64,000 nucleotides of DNA from contig NZ_CP012643.1 in the NCBI RefSeq assembly GCF_001310085.1, positions 3,765,501 to 3,829,500 on the forward strand. The letters run 5' to 3'. The position numbers and the translations under genes are program-made. Source of the DNA: Rufibacter tibetensis. GTDB taxonomy: Bacteria > Bacteroidota > Bacteroidia > Cytophagales > Hymenobacteraceae. Shown here in pieces: positions 9,893 through 17,991 of the stretch; position 1 is the first letter of the stretch; every line of letters begins with the position of its first letter. The notes below the pieces were generated by a model. That model was not told the DNA's origin and made no database searches. It was given only the letters and a program-made list of their open reading frames with translations.

Positions 9893-9924
9893 TTTAGGCC
9901 TGTTTCCCTGAAAGCAGGCCTAAA
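9893..9924 (+). terminator. Rho-independent terminator
   Basis: TTTAGGCCTG and CAGGCCTAAA form a 10-bp stem around a 12-nt loop, followed by ATTTTAT, 50 bp after the second acetylesterase. Confidence 0.75.
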
Positions 9925-9950
9925 ATTTTATCAACCTTTATCTGTATACC

Positions 9951-10631
9951 ATGAAAAACGGTTACAATTCTTTGTCAGTTATTCTTCTCACGTTGCTGAT
10001 TGTTTCTTCCTGCACCACCTTAAAACCAACTCAGTGGAAGATGGATTCTCTCACGGCAGTGGGCGGGCATCTTACAGCTGTTATAGGTAACCCGAAAAGC
10101 ATAAAGGGGAAAGGAGGAGCACAGGTCATTTCATTTGATGGCGTAGATGACGGACTGCTGGTAGACCATAACCCCATAGCCGGGGCCGAGGAATTTACTA
10201 TTGAGGTAGTGTTCAAACCTAATGCTGCCTGGCCCGCAAACGTGGAGCAACGCTTTCTGCACATTGAAGACATGGCCCTGGGGCAGCGGCGTATTCTGTT
10301 AGAACTCCGCCTGAATAACCGGAACCAATGGTACGCTGACTTTTTCATGCGCACAGAAAAAGCTGCTCTCACTTTAATTGACTCAACAAAAACGCACCCG
10401 GTGGGAGAGTGGGCCACCATGACCCTGACCTACAAAGACAAGCAGTTAAAAGGGTACGTGAATGGACAACGGGAGCTTTCCGGTGAAATTGAATACCTGC
10501 CCATTCCAGCTTCAGCGAAAACCTCCATAGGCACCCGCATGGATCAGCGGTCCTGGTTCAACGGGGAAATCCAGAGTGTGAAAGTTTGGAAACGGGCACT
10601 TCAGCCTAAGAAATACTCTAACTACTTATAA
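9951..10631 (+). CDS. LamG/concanavalin-like domain lipoprotein
   Basis: The 226-residue protein begins with a lipoprotein signal (LLIVSSCTTL, lipobox Cys21). It continues as a jelly-roll domain of the LamG / concanavalin A-like type: VISFDGVDDGLLVDHNP, EFTIEVVFKPN, WATMTLTYKDKQLKGYVNGQ and SIGTRMDQRSWFNGEIQSVK. Such domains bind glycans or occur as accessory parts of glycan enzymes; no catalytic residues are evident. Its place in the pectin locus suggests a periplasmic or surface binding role. Convergent with fbp, the two sharing a terminator. Confidence 0.75.
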   Translation: MKNGYNSLSVILLTLLIVSSCTTLKPTQWKMDSLTAVGGHLTAVIGNPKSIKGKGGAQVISFDGVDDGLLVDHNPIAGAEEFTIEVVFKPNAAWPANVEQRFLHIEDMALGQRRILLELRLNNRNQWYADFFMRTEKAALTLIDSTKTHPVGEWATMTLTYKDKQLKGYVNGQRELSGEIEYLPIPASAKTSIGTRMDQRSWFNGEIQSVKVWKRALQPKKYSNYL

Positions 10632-10700
10632 GGAGAATAAAGTACGAGGTAGAAAGCTCTTCTGAATTCTAGACCCTTTTCTGAAAATCTTTCCTAAACT

Positions 10701-10751
10701 ATAAAAGCGATAGGGGCCTGTTTACAGAAAACAGGCCCCTATCGCTTTTAT
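10701..10751. terminator. Bidirectional terminator between LamG gene and fbp
   Basis: Perfect inverted repeat with arms of about 23 bp (10701-10723 with 10729-10751). A and T runs at the two ends allow it to work in both directions for the converging genes. Confidence 0.85.
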
Positions 10752-10770
10752 GTCTTCACTAAAATAGAGC

Positions 10771-11760
10771 TTACAAGGTCATGTATTTTTTGACTTTCTC
10801 AATCATTTCTGAGGACCCAATCACCAACGGACAGCGCTCATGAAGTTCAGTAGGGACTTTGTCCAAGATACGGTCAATGCCGTCGGTGGCTTGTCCGCCG
10901 GCTTGCTCCGCAATAAAGGCCAGGGGGTTGCACTCATAAAGGAGGCGCAGTTTGCCGGTTTTGTTTTTTGCCGAGGCAGGGTAGAAGTAGATGCCTCCTT
11001 TCAGAAGGTTCCTATGGAAATCTGCCACCAAAGACCCAATGTAGCGCGAGGAGTATTTCTGCTCCCGACAAAAGGCAAGGTAGTTCTGAATGCCTAATGG
11101 GAAATTGCTCACGTTTGCATCATTGCAGGAATATTGTTTACCGCCTGTTGGAATCGTGATGTCTGGGTGAGAAAGGAAGAACTCGCCCAAAGAAGGCTCA
11201 TACGTAAAGCCGTTCACTCCGCGGCCAGTGGTGTACACCAAAATGGTAGATGCGCCATACAGAATATAGCCAGCAGCTGCTTGTTGGGTACCTTGTTGCA
11301 AGCAATCTTCCAGGGTGCCGTCTTGCCCGCCGTCTGATAATCTGCGGTAGATAGAGAAGATGGTGCCAATAGGGATGTTCACCGAGATGTTGGAGGAGCC
11401 ATCCAGTGGGTCCATGGCGACAATATACTTAGCGTTTTTGTTACCGGTATGAATGATATCTTCCTCTTCCTCTGAGACTATGGTGCATACCTCCCCGCCG
11501 TTCCGCAAAGCCCTCACAAACCTTATGTTCGCAATAATGTCCAGCTTTTGCTGCTCTTCGCCCTGCACGTTCTGCTCACCGTAAGACCCAAGGGTGTCCT
11601 GGTCGGCGCGGGTGATTTCACGGCTCACGATTTTGGCAGCCAGGGCCATGTCGCGCAACAACTGGGACAATTCTCCGGTTGCGTACGGAAAGTCTTCCTG
11701 CTTTTTCATGATAAACCGGTCTAAGGTGGTGCCTACAGGAAGGGCTAATGCATCATTCAT
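10771..11760 (-). CDS. fbp: Fructose-1,6-bisphosphatase, class I
   Basis: Gluconeogenic enzyme converting fructose 1,6-bisphosphate to fructose 6-phosphate in the cytoplasm. The metal/substrate motif DPLDGSSNISVNIPIG is intact, as are EEEEDIIH (metal ligands) and GGIYFYPAS. The chosen ATG gives 329 residues starting MNDALALPVGTT, the usual family length. A GTG 90 bp upstream would add an unlikely tail. Its position next to uxaA makes sense because growth on galacturonate supplies triose and pyruvate and so needs gluconeogenesis. Regulation is not evident from the sequence. Confidence 0.95.
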   Translation of the reverse strand: MNDALALPVGTTLDRFIMKKQEDFPYATGELSQLLRDMALAAKIVSREITRADQDTLGSYGEQNVQGEEQQKLDIIANIRFVRALRNGGEVCTIVSEEEEDIIHTGNKNAKYIVAMDPLDGSSNISVNIPIGTIFSIYRRLSDGGQDGTLEDCLQQGTQQAAAGYILYGASTILVYTTGRGVNGFTYEPSLGEFFLSHPDITIPTGGKQYSCNDANVSNFPLGIQNYLAFCREQKYSSRYIGSLVADFHRNLLKGGIYFYPASAKNKTGKLRLLYECNPLAFIAEQAGGQATDGIDRILDKVPTELHERCPLVIGSSEMIEKVKKYMTL

Positions 11761-11820
11761 AGGGTTAGAGGAGTTTATTAGTTTGTATAAGTACTTATAT
11801 AAGATGGAAGGGAAATAATT

Positions 11821-11882
11821 AGGCCCTGTCCCGTTTGCCGCAGATGCCACACAACTGAAGCGATAGAGGAACAGGGCCTGTT
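11821..11882 (-). terminator. Possible weak terminator after uxaA
   Basis: Nine-bp complementary arms (AGGCCCTGT near 11821-11829 and ACAGGGCCT near 11871-11879) enclose a loop of about 40 nt. The large loop makes a terminator role uncertain. Confidence 0.3.
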
Positions 11883-11932
11883 TTCTGTTTAAACTAGTTC
11901 CTTTTCAAAGAACCAGCATGATGGGAGATTCC

Positions 11933-13579
11933 TTACAAGGACACACCGCGTTTCCACGGAATGAAGTCGTCTTGATGCAAAGCCTTCTCTTTTGTTTCAA
12001 TCCGGCCGCTGGCAACTTCAATGATGAAATCCAGTACATCTTCGCCCATTTCTTCAATGGTTTTCTCGCCTGCAATCACTGCTCCGGTATCAATGTCAAT
12101 GATATCTGGCATGCGTTGCGCCAACTTGGTGTTGGAAGAGATTTTGATTACTGGTGCAATCGGGTTTCCGGTTGGAGTTCCTAAACCGGTGGTGAACAAT
12201 ACAATGTTAGTACCGGCTCCTACCAACGCAGTGGTACATTCCACGTCGTTACCAGGGGTGCACAACAGGTTCAAACCTGGTTTCTTGATGTATTCTGGAT
12301 AATCCAGTACATCAACAATAGGAGAAGTACCTCCTTTTTTGGCTGCTCCAGCAGACTTGATAGCATCAGTAATCAAACCGTCTCTGATGTTACCCGGACT
12401 TGGGTTCATGTCAAAGCCCGATCCAACTGCCTCAGCAGAGGCTGCGTAGGCGCGCATCAAAGAAGCGAAACGCTCCGCTGATTCTTCAGATTCGCAACGG
12501 TTGATTAGTTCCTGCTCTACCCCGCACAATTCAGGGAATTCAGAAAGAACGGTTGTTCCGCCTAAAGCTACCAGAATATCAGAGGTATGCCCAATGGCTG
12601 GGTTAGCAGAAATACCGGAGAAGCCATCAGAACCACCGCACTCTAACCCGATAGAAAGTTTGCTTAAAGGAGCTGGCTTTCTGGTTTGTTTATCGGCTTC
12701 AATTAACCCTAAGAAGGTCTGCTTGATGGCTTTAGACATCATTTCCTCCTCAGTTCCCTCTTTCTGCTGTTCCAGCACGATGAGTGGTTTTGAGAAGTTA
12801 GGGTTAAGAGCCTTGATTTTACTTTCCAGGATGCTTACCTGAGCGTTTTGGCAACCCAAGCTCAAAACGGTAGCACCTGCCACGTTAGGATGGTGGATGT
12901 AGTCGGCCAACAAAGCACACAGCATGTCTGAGTCTTGTCTGGTTCCGCCGCAACCACCTTGATGGGTCAGGAATTTGATTCCGTCTATGTTTTCAAAAAT
13001 ACGGCGCTGAGCCGGGGCAGAAGCTTTTTGTAAGGTAAGCGTGCCAATGGCCTCAGTGTTGCCAGACTGGTACAGGTCTACCATTTGCTGTACGTAGGAC
13101 TTGTATACGTCACGCTGGCCAAACCCAAGCTCATCTAAGAAGGCTTGCTTGATGATGTCTACGTTACGGTTTTCACAGAATACCAACGGAACTACCAGCC
13201 AATAGTTGGAAGTACCTACCTGACCGTCTTCGCGGTGAAAACCCATGAAAGTTCTGTTAGCCCACTTAGAAACATCAGGCGCTTGCCAGCCAATGGTCTT
13301 TGTTTTGCCGGTAAAGCCATTCACCTGGTGTTTCACATTAGAGGTAGTTAACACGCCTCCAGCAGGGATGTCATAAACTGCCTTGCCCACCAAAGACCCA
13401 TACATCAAGATCTCCTCACCAGCGGCAAGGGGTTTCAATGCGAATTTATGCTTGGCCTGAACGTTGTCAACCAAAACTATCTGCGAGCCATCGTATTCCA
13501 CGATGTCGCCTTTTTGCAAATCCGTCAGTGCTACCAGCACATTGTCGTTCGGATGGATTTTTAAAAACTTGTGTAACAT
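11933..13579 (-). CDS. uxaA: Altronate dehydratase
   Basis: Predicted to dehydrate D-altronate to 2-keto-3-deoxygluconate in the isomerase route of galacturonate catabolism. An N-terminal SAF domain (about residues 1-75) precedes the large catalytic domain, which contains FLTHQGGCGGTRQDSD, LSLGCQNAQ and GLECGGSDGFSGISANPAIG with conserved Cys residues. The 548-residue length matches full-length UxaA. The open frame continues to a TTG at 13615, but that extension runs through the operator palindrome, so the ATG at 13579 is preferred. It is the intracellular end of the pectin pathway; uxaC and uxaB homologues are not in this window. Other UxaA-family sugar-acid dehydratases remain possible. Confidence 0.9.
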   Translation of the reverse strand: MLHKFLKIHPNDNVLVALTDLQKGDIVEYDGSQIVLVDNVQAKHKFALKPLAAGEEILMYGSLVGKAVYDIPAGGVLTTSNVKHQVNGFTGKTKTIGWQAPDVSKWANRTFMGFHREDGQVGTSNYWLVVPLVFCENRNVDIIKQAFLDELGFGQRDVYKSYVQQMVDLYQSGNTEAIGTLTLQKASAPAQRRIFENIDGIKFLTHQGGCGGTRQDSDMLCALLADYIHHPNVAGATVLSLGCQNAQVSILESKIKALNPNFSKPLIVLEQQKEGTEEEMMSKAIKQTFLGLIEADKQTRKPAPLSKLSIGLECGGSDGFSGISANPAIGHTSDILVALGGTTVLSEFPELCGVEQELINRCESEESAERFASLMRAYAASAEAVGSGFDMNPSPGNIRDGLITDAIKSAGAAKKGGTSPIVDVLDYPEYIKKPGLNLLCTPGNDVECTTALVGAGTNIVLFTTGLGTPTGNPIAPVIKISSNTKLAQRMPDIIDIDTGAVIAGEKTIEEMGEDVLDFIIEVASGRIETKEKALHQDDFIPWKRGVSL

Positions 13580-13599
13580 ATCTAAAACAGGTAGAATGT

Positions 13600-13611
13600 G
13601 CAATCGATTGC
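13600..13611. promoter_or_regulatory. Operator-like palindrome, site 3, upstream of uxaA
   Basis: GCAATCGATTGC, a perfect 12-bp palindrome beginning 20 bp upstream of the uxaA ATG and identical to the site before susC. At this position a bound repressor would block the promoter or early transcription. Confidence 0.68.
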
Positions 13612-13848
13612 GCAATATATCAATAATTGCGAGAGATTGAAAAATTTAAAACAATTTATTGTAAAAAATTAAACTTTTTGAACGGCAGGCAAGCAGAAGA
13701 ATCTAAAGTTCCCAATTTCGGAATAAGAAGCCCCAGGTTTAGGAAGAGATTTACAGCAGTTTTGGTTTTATTCTGCACCATCATCACCATTTTTTCTATT
13801 TGCCGGGTAGGTATGCATTTACTAAACCAAATAGACGAAGAAAAAATT

Positions 13849-13896
13849 CCGGCTGCTTTTAGGCTGCTTTTCTGAAAAGAGCCCAAAAGCAGCCGG
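13849..13896 (-). terminator. Terminator of the Gfo/Idh/MocA gene
   Basis: CCGGCTGCTTTT (13849-13860) pairs with AAAAGCAGCCGG (13885-13896), with an inner stem GGCTGCTTTT/AAAAGAGCC. It lies 22 bp beyond the stop of the minus-strand oxidoreductase. Confidence 0.75.
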
Positions 13897-13917
13897 AAGC
13901 GGAGAAGAAGGACGTCT

Positions 13918-14904
13918 CTACCTACCTACTATCTGATCCATCACCCAAGCGGTACGGGCGGCAGATTCGCCGGTGTTGGGGCAGGTGTCCAGGCCTAAAA
14001 GTTCTTCTACTATGGTTTGGATAAACGGCTGCTGCACATGGGCGGGAGGAGGCAATAGGAATTCTTCGGTTCCGGCTGCCGTTTCTAACCTGACAGGTTC
14101 TAACGCGAAAGAAGGAAAGGTAATTCTGCCCTTGCTGCCTATGATCTCTATTTCATCTTTGAACTGAGTTGAATCTACCGTAAAGCACCAGATGCCACTT
14201 CCCAGCACGCCATTAGCAAATCGGAATTGTCCCGTCACGATATCTTCTGCCGGGTAAAGCCCTGCTTGGTTGGCTGTTTGACCCGAGGCGGAAATGATAG
14301 GCCCTAACAAAAAGTCAAGGTAATCTAGTTGGTGAGAGGCAAGGTCAAAGAAGAGACCGCCACCGGCAATCTCTGGTTGTACCCGCCAGGGCAGTTCCTG
14401 CGGATTCAGGTTTTCCTGCGCCGGGTGATAAAGCCGAACGTTCACAAACTTTATTTCGCCAATAGCCCCAGTGTCTACCAATTCTTTTACTTTCAAAAAA
14501 GAAGGCAGGCACCGGCGATAGTACGCCACAAATAAGGGGACCTGAGCTTCCTTGCAGGCAGAAACCATCTCCTTGCATTGGGCATAATCTAAAGCCATAG
14601 GCTTTTCTACGTACACAGGTTTACCAGCCGCAGCTACCTGTAATGTGTACTCTGCATGGGAACCGGGAGGCGTGGCGATGTAAACGGCATCTACTTCAGG
14701 GTCCTGGATGAGTGCTTCAGCATTATCGTACCACTTGGGCACCTGATGACGCTGGGCGTAGTCCTGGGCTTTCGCACCATCGCGACGCATGACGGCCATC
14801 AATTGGGAGTGGGGTACTTTCTGGAAGGCTGGTCCGCTCTTGACTTCAGTTACATCGCCGCAACCTATGATGCCCCACCTAATAGTTTTAATTGATTCTA
14901 CCAT
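13918..14904 (-). CDS. Gfo/Idh/MocA-family NAD(P)-dependent oxidoreductase
   Basis: Cytoplasmic dehydrogenase of sugars or sugar derivatives. The N-terminal Rossmann motif WGIIGCGDV, the catalytic-region motif VYVEKPMALDYAQC (EKP signature) and the C-terminal substrate domain are complete. The ATG at 14904 gives 328 residues, normal for the family. The frame can extend five codons to a TTG, which is less likely. It lies next to the uxaA/fbp region, but no operator palindrome was seen upstream, so a role in pectin metabolism is only suggested. Substrate unknown. Confidence 0.9.
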   Translation of the reverse strand: MVESIKTIRWGIIGCGDVTEVKSGPAFQKVPHSQLMAVMRRDGAKAQDYAQRHQVPKWYDNAEALIQDPEVDAVYIATPPGSHAEYTLQVAAAGKPVYVEKPMALDYAQCKEMVSACKEAQVPLFVAYYRRCLPSFLKVKELVDTGAIGEIKFVNVRLYHPAQENLNPQELPWRVQPEIAGGGLFFDLASHQLDYLDFLLGPIISASGQTANQAGLYPAEDIVTGQFRFANGVLGSGIWCFTVDSTQFKDEIEIIGSKGRITFPSFALEPVRLETAAGTEEFLLPPPAHVQQPFIQTIVEELLGLDTCPNTGESAARTAWVMDQIVGR

Positions 14905-15020
14905 TACTTTTTGAGCCAATTTTCTCTAAACCAGCCCCTAAATGTAGGGGAGAATCCACTGAAAGAGAAGAGTAAATAATGGAAAGCCCTCTATTTACTT
15001 ATTGCTTCAAACAAAGTACC

Positions 15021-15650
15021 TCATTCTGGTCCTTCAGTTAACACGATTCTAACATGGTTGTTTGAAGTACTGACAATTACTTCTTTTTCTTTATAGCCAA
15101 AATGCGAAACAATCAGAACAGAATCCTTGGCAGGGATATTTAACATAAATTCTCCGCGTTGGTCTGTTTTAGTCTGGAGGTCAGTCCCCTTAACTTTTAC
15201 AGTAGCTTCAGGTAAAGATTTACCAGTGGCGTTTGCTACATGACCTACAAAACGCCAGGTGGCCTGATGGTAAGTCGTCTCCTCAGTTGTATGCGAAGCA
15301 GGTTTGTTGAAATAATGGTGGTAGACCACCTCGGCAATGGCGAAGAGCAATACCAGCAACACCGCAGCGGTTTGCCAGACAGGCCACTGGAAAACTTTAC
15401 GTTTTCTTTTTTTCTGTGCTAATAAGTTTTTCAGGCGCCCACGGGTTTCACGTACTGCGCGTTGGACTCGGGCGGGCTGGGAGAGGGCCATGCCTCCTAA
15501 CAAGTCAGAGCACATCTCGCAGGAAGCCAGGTGCCGTTCCAGTTGGTGACTTTGGGGAGCGGGTAATTCACCGGATTGGTATTGCCGCAGCACCTCCAGT
15601 GATGGATGCTCCTCGGTTTCCCAAGCGTTTTGGTGGTTAATCCTGCTCAT
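15021..15650 (-). CDS. Anti-sigma factor with carboxypeptidase-regulatory-like domain
   Basis: Membrane protein likely to hold the adjacent ECF sigma factor inactive. Residues about 15-55 carry a zinc-finger anti-sigma motif (HLASCEMC, HxxxCxxC). One transmembrane helix follows at about 89-108 (AAVLLVLLFAIAEVVYHH). The periplasmic part, about 130-205, is a carboxypeptidase-regulatory-like beta-sandwich (VAN..GKSLPEATVKVKGTD, DQRGEFMLNIP). This fold also forms the N-terminus of SusC proteins. The gene overlaps the end of the sigma gene by 14 bp, which indicates translational coupling. The signal sensed is unknown. Confidence 0.8.
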   Translation of the reverse strand: MSRINHQNAWETEEHPSLEVLRQYQSGELPAPQSHQLERHLASCEMCSDLLGGMALSQPARVQRAVRETRGRLKNLLAQKKRKRKVFQWPVWQTAAVLLVLLFAIAEVVYHHYFNKPASHTTEETTYHQATWRFVGHVANATGKSLPEATVKVKGTDLQTKTDQRGEFMLNIPAKDSVLIVSHFGYKEKEVIVSTSNNHVRIVLTEGPE

Positions 15651-16224
15651 AGTTTTTAGTCATGTAGATTTTGAGGTTTCTTTTGCCGTTCTGAATGTGG
15701 CTTTTCACTTGGCCAATTTCATAACCGGTCAGGTCTGCTACTTCTTTGTAGCTTTTTTTCTGCAGGTAAAACAGGTCTACGCAAACACGTTGCTCCGGCC
15801 CCAATTCCTCAAGGGCTTTGGCCAGAAGTTGGACCTGCTGCTCTTGCTCTGTCTCCTGACTAAGTTCTGCATAAGTTGTTTTTTCAATGATGGGCAGTAG
15901 CTTTTCATCAATGGAATCTGTGCCGCGGGTTTTCTGTGCCCGCAGGTACATCAGGCAATGGTTTTTGGCCAGCACGTGAAGCCAGCTTTTGAAATTGGTG
16001 ATTTCGTGTTTGTGCAGCGCGGTGATTAAAAGCTCAAAAATATGCATGGTGGCATCTTTGCTTTCGTCTTCGTTTTTCAGATACTTCAGGCAAATCAGGT
16101 ACACCATCTCAGTGTAGCGCTCAAACAGTGCTCCCACTACCGCCAGGTCGCCCGTCTCACGGTACTGCTGAATCATTTCCAGATCATTGGGCGGCTTGGC
16201 GCGCGAGAACAGTTTTAGAAACAT
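15637..16224 (-). CDS. ECF-type RNA polymerase sigma factor
   Basis: A 195-residue sigma-70-family factor of the extracytoplasmic function class. Region 2 is at about residues 25-95 (ERYTEMVYLICLKYLKNED, SKDATMHIF, FKSWLHVLAKNHCLMYLR). Region 4 is at about 130-185 (LGPEQRVCVDLFYLQKKSYK, EVADLTGYEIGQVKSHIQNG). The anti-sigma gene begins inside its last codons, so the pair is one operon. It probably controls an envelope response; its targets cannot be read here. Confidence 0.92.
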   Translation of the reverse strand: MFLKLFSRAKPPNDLEMIQQYRETGDLAVVGALFERYTEMVYLICLKYLKNEDESKDATMHIFELLITALHKHEITNFKSWLHVLAKNHCLMYLRAQKTRGTDSIDEKLLPIIEKTTYAELSQETEQEQQVQLLAKALEELGPEQRVCVDLFYLQKKSYKEVADLTGYEIGQVKSHIQNGKRNLKIYMTKNYEQD

Positions 16225-16553
16225 AGAGTTGGGCGGAAATGCTTCTCTAAAGAAACTGATTAAAACTAACTAGAAAAACGTTGGCTTTTGATCTTCTTTT
16301 TTGGCTTTACCACATGATGCGCCAGCAGACCATAATCCATAATTGTTCCTTTCATTTTTATTGATTCAGTTCTTTGTGATAGAATTTGAAGCCCTGTAGT
16401 TTGGAGGTTGTTTTTACAAAATCCACCCGAATAGAGGGGTGTATTTGCGCTTCGCTTTCACTCTTCAAACCCAGATGCAGGTTAAACTTCCGTATTAATT
16501 CCCTAAGAATCAGGGTAACTATAGTTGGTTGCCTCCTCGTAAGGGAGAAGGTT
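16225..16553. other. Divergent intergenic region
   Basis: About 330 bp between the sigma factor gene and the first DUF421 gene. It should hold both promoters, but I saw no strong repeat, RNA or recognisable operator. The downstream frame is open to 16386, but GGGAGAAGG just before 16554 marks the better start. Confidence 0.5.
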
Positions 16554-17243
16554 ATGAAAAAAGAAGAGATCTTTTTCCCTGATTGGGAACGGCTACTGAT
16601 TGGGAATACGACGTGGGAGTTTATGGCGGAGGTGCTTCTTAGGACCATCATTATTTTTATTGCCCTGCTTATTGTCCTGCGTATGATGGGGAAACGCATG
16701 AACGCCCAGTTGACCATCACAGAACTTGCAGTGATGGTGACTTTGGGAGGGATTGCCTCTGCGCCCATGCAATTACCAGACCGGGGCATCTTAATGGTAA
16801 TAGTGGCTTTTGTCTGTGCCTTTGTCTTTCAGCGGGGCTTAAGCTGGATAGCCTTCCGGGACCGGAAAGTGGAGTTAGCCACCCAGGGTGAAGTAAGCCT
16901 TATCTTAAAAGAGGGTGTGCTGCAGATAAAAGAATTTGAATTATCCAGGCTGTCTAAAGACCAGATATTCGCGGCGCTCAGAACCCATAACATAAAACAT
17001 CTGGGGGAGGTGAAGCGCCTGTACATGGAAGGATATGGCATGTTCAGCATTATAAAAGCCTCAACCCCTAAGCCAGGCTTACCCATTGTGCCGCTCAAAG
17101 ACGAAGCGTTATTGCTTTCCCTTCCCGTGGATAAAGACCTTGCTGCCTGTACCCGCTGTGGTTATCTGGCAGATGCCCGCCAAGCGGATAATACAGAATG
17201 CCCCAACTGCAGCTGCGATGAATGGACAGTGGCGGCAACCTAA
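16554..17243 (+). CDS. DUF421 (YetF-like) membrane protein with C-terminal zinc ribbon, copy A
   Basis: Membrane protein of 229 residues. Hydrophobic helices lie at about residues 24-45, 58-75 and 78-98, with the family motif LRMMGKRMNAQLT. Then comes the cytosolic DUF421 domain (SLILKEGVLQIKEFELSRLS, DQIFAALR). The C-terminus has two CxxC pairs (CTRCGYLADARQ and CPNCSCDEW) that look like a zinc ribbon, not part of the basic family as I know it. GGGAGAAGG lies just before the ATG. Copy B follows after 9 bp. Function of the family is not established; a link to spores or stress in Bacillus relatives is known only loosely. Confidence 0.82.
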   Translation: MKKEEIFFPDWERLLIGNTTWEFMAEVLLRTIIIFIALLIVLRMMGKRMNAQLTITELAVMVTLGGIASAPMQLPDRGILMVIVAFVCAFVFQRGLSWIAFRDRKVELATQGEVSLILKEGVLQIKEFELSRLSKDQIFAALRTHNIKHLGEVKRLYMEGYGMFSIIKASTPKPGLPIVPLKDEALLLSLPVDKDLAACTRCGYLADARQADNTECPNCSCDEWTVAAT

Positions 17244-17252
17244 AAACTACTC

Positions 17253-17945
17253 ATGAAACCAGAAGAAATTCAAATAACAGATTGGCTGCGGATTGTCATG
17301 GGCGAAGCGCCCTGGATTTTTCTGTTGGAAATGGTCATCAGGATTGCCTTTATCTATTTTGTGCTTGTGCTTTCTATGCGGGCAATGGGCAAGCGCATGG
17401 CTTCTATGCTGAGCAGAACTGAGATGGCTGCCCTTGTGTCATTGGCCGCAGCCAATGGGGTAGCGCTAATGGAACCCTCTAGGGGGATTTTGCCCATTGC
17501 CATTATTGCCATAGTAGTAGTGGGTGTGCAGCGCCTGATTGCCTGGCGAAGCACCCAGGATGCCAGTTTTGAGGAAATGGTGATGGATGACATGGACATC
17601 CTGGTAAAAGATGGTCTGTTACAACTTGACGTAATGGAGCACGCCCGCATCACCAAAGATCGCCTTTTTGCACAGTTCAGGCGGGAAGACATCTTTAACT
17701 TAGGTAAAGTGCAGCGCACCTACATGGAAGCCAACGGCTCCTTTACCATCATGCAATTTCCGGAGGAGCGGCCAGGACTGTCGCTTATTCCAGACATAGA
17801 CCCTGACCTGCAGAAAGAACAAAACTTTGTGCCAGAAACCTACGCTTGTAAGAATTGCGGAAATCTGGTAAAACATTCCCAATCGCCTCAGACCAACTGT
17901 ACTTACTGTGGAAGCCGGGAATGGAACCAAGCTATCGTTTCCTAA
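17253..17945 (+). CDS. DUF421 (YetF-like) membrane protein with C-terminal zinc ribbon, copy B
   Basis: Paralogue of copy A with 230 residues and the same layout. Hydrophobic helices lie at about residues 22-45, 60-72 and 77-92 with LSMRAMGKRMASMLS. The DUF421 domain contains DILVKDGLLQLDVMEHARIT, and the C-terminal ribbon has CKNCGNLVKHS and CTYCGSREW. The two genes are 9 bp apart and clearly diverged, so the proteins may form a hetero-oligomer. Function unknown. Confidence 0.82.
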   Translation: MKPEEIQITDWLRIVMGEAPWIFLLEMVIRIAFIYFVLVLSMRAMGKRMASMLSRTEMAALVSLAAANGVALMEPSRGILPIAIIAIVVVGVQRLIAWRSTQDASFEEMVMDDMDILVKDGLLQLDVMEHARITKDRLFAQFRREDIFNLGKVQRTYMEANGSFTIMQFPEERPGLSLIPDIDPDLQKEQNFVPETYACKNCGNLVKHSQSPQTNCTYCGSREWNQAIVS

Positions 17946-17991
17946 ATAAGTAGTTTGACCTGTGGCTAATACTCTGTCAAATTACACCCGC

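Noticed and set aside
13627-13875. 82-codon frame upstream of uxaA on the plus strand
   Set aside because: It runs into the 13849-13896 hairpin that ends the oxidoreductase gene, and starts at the edge of the uxaA promoter. The hydrophobic stretch is probably chance.
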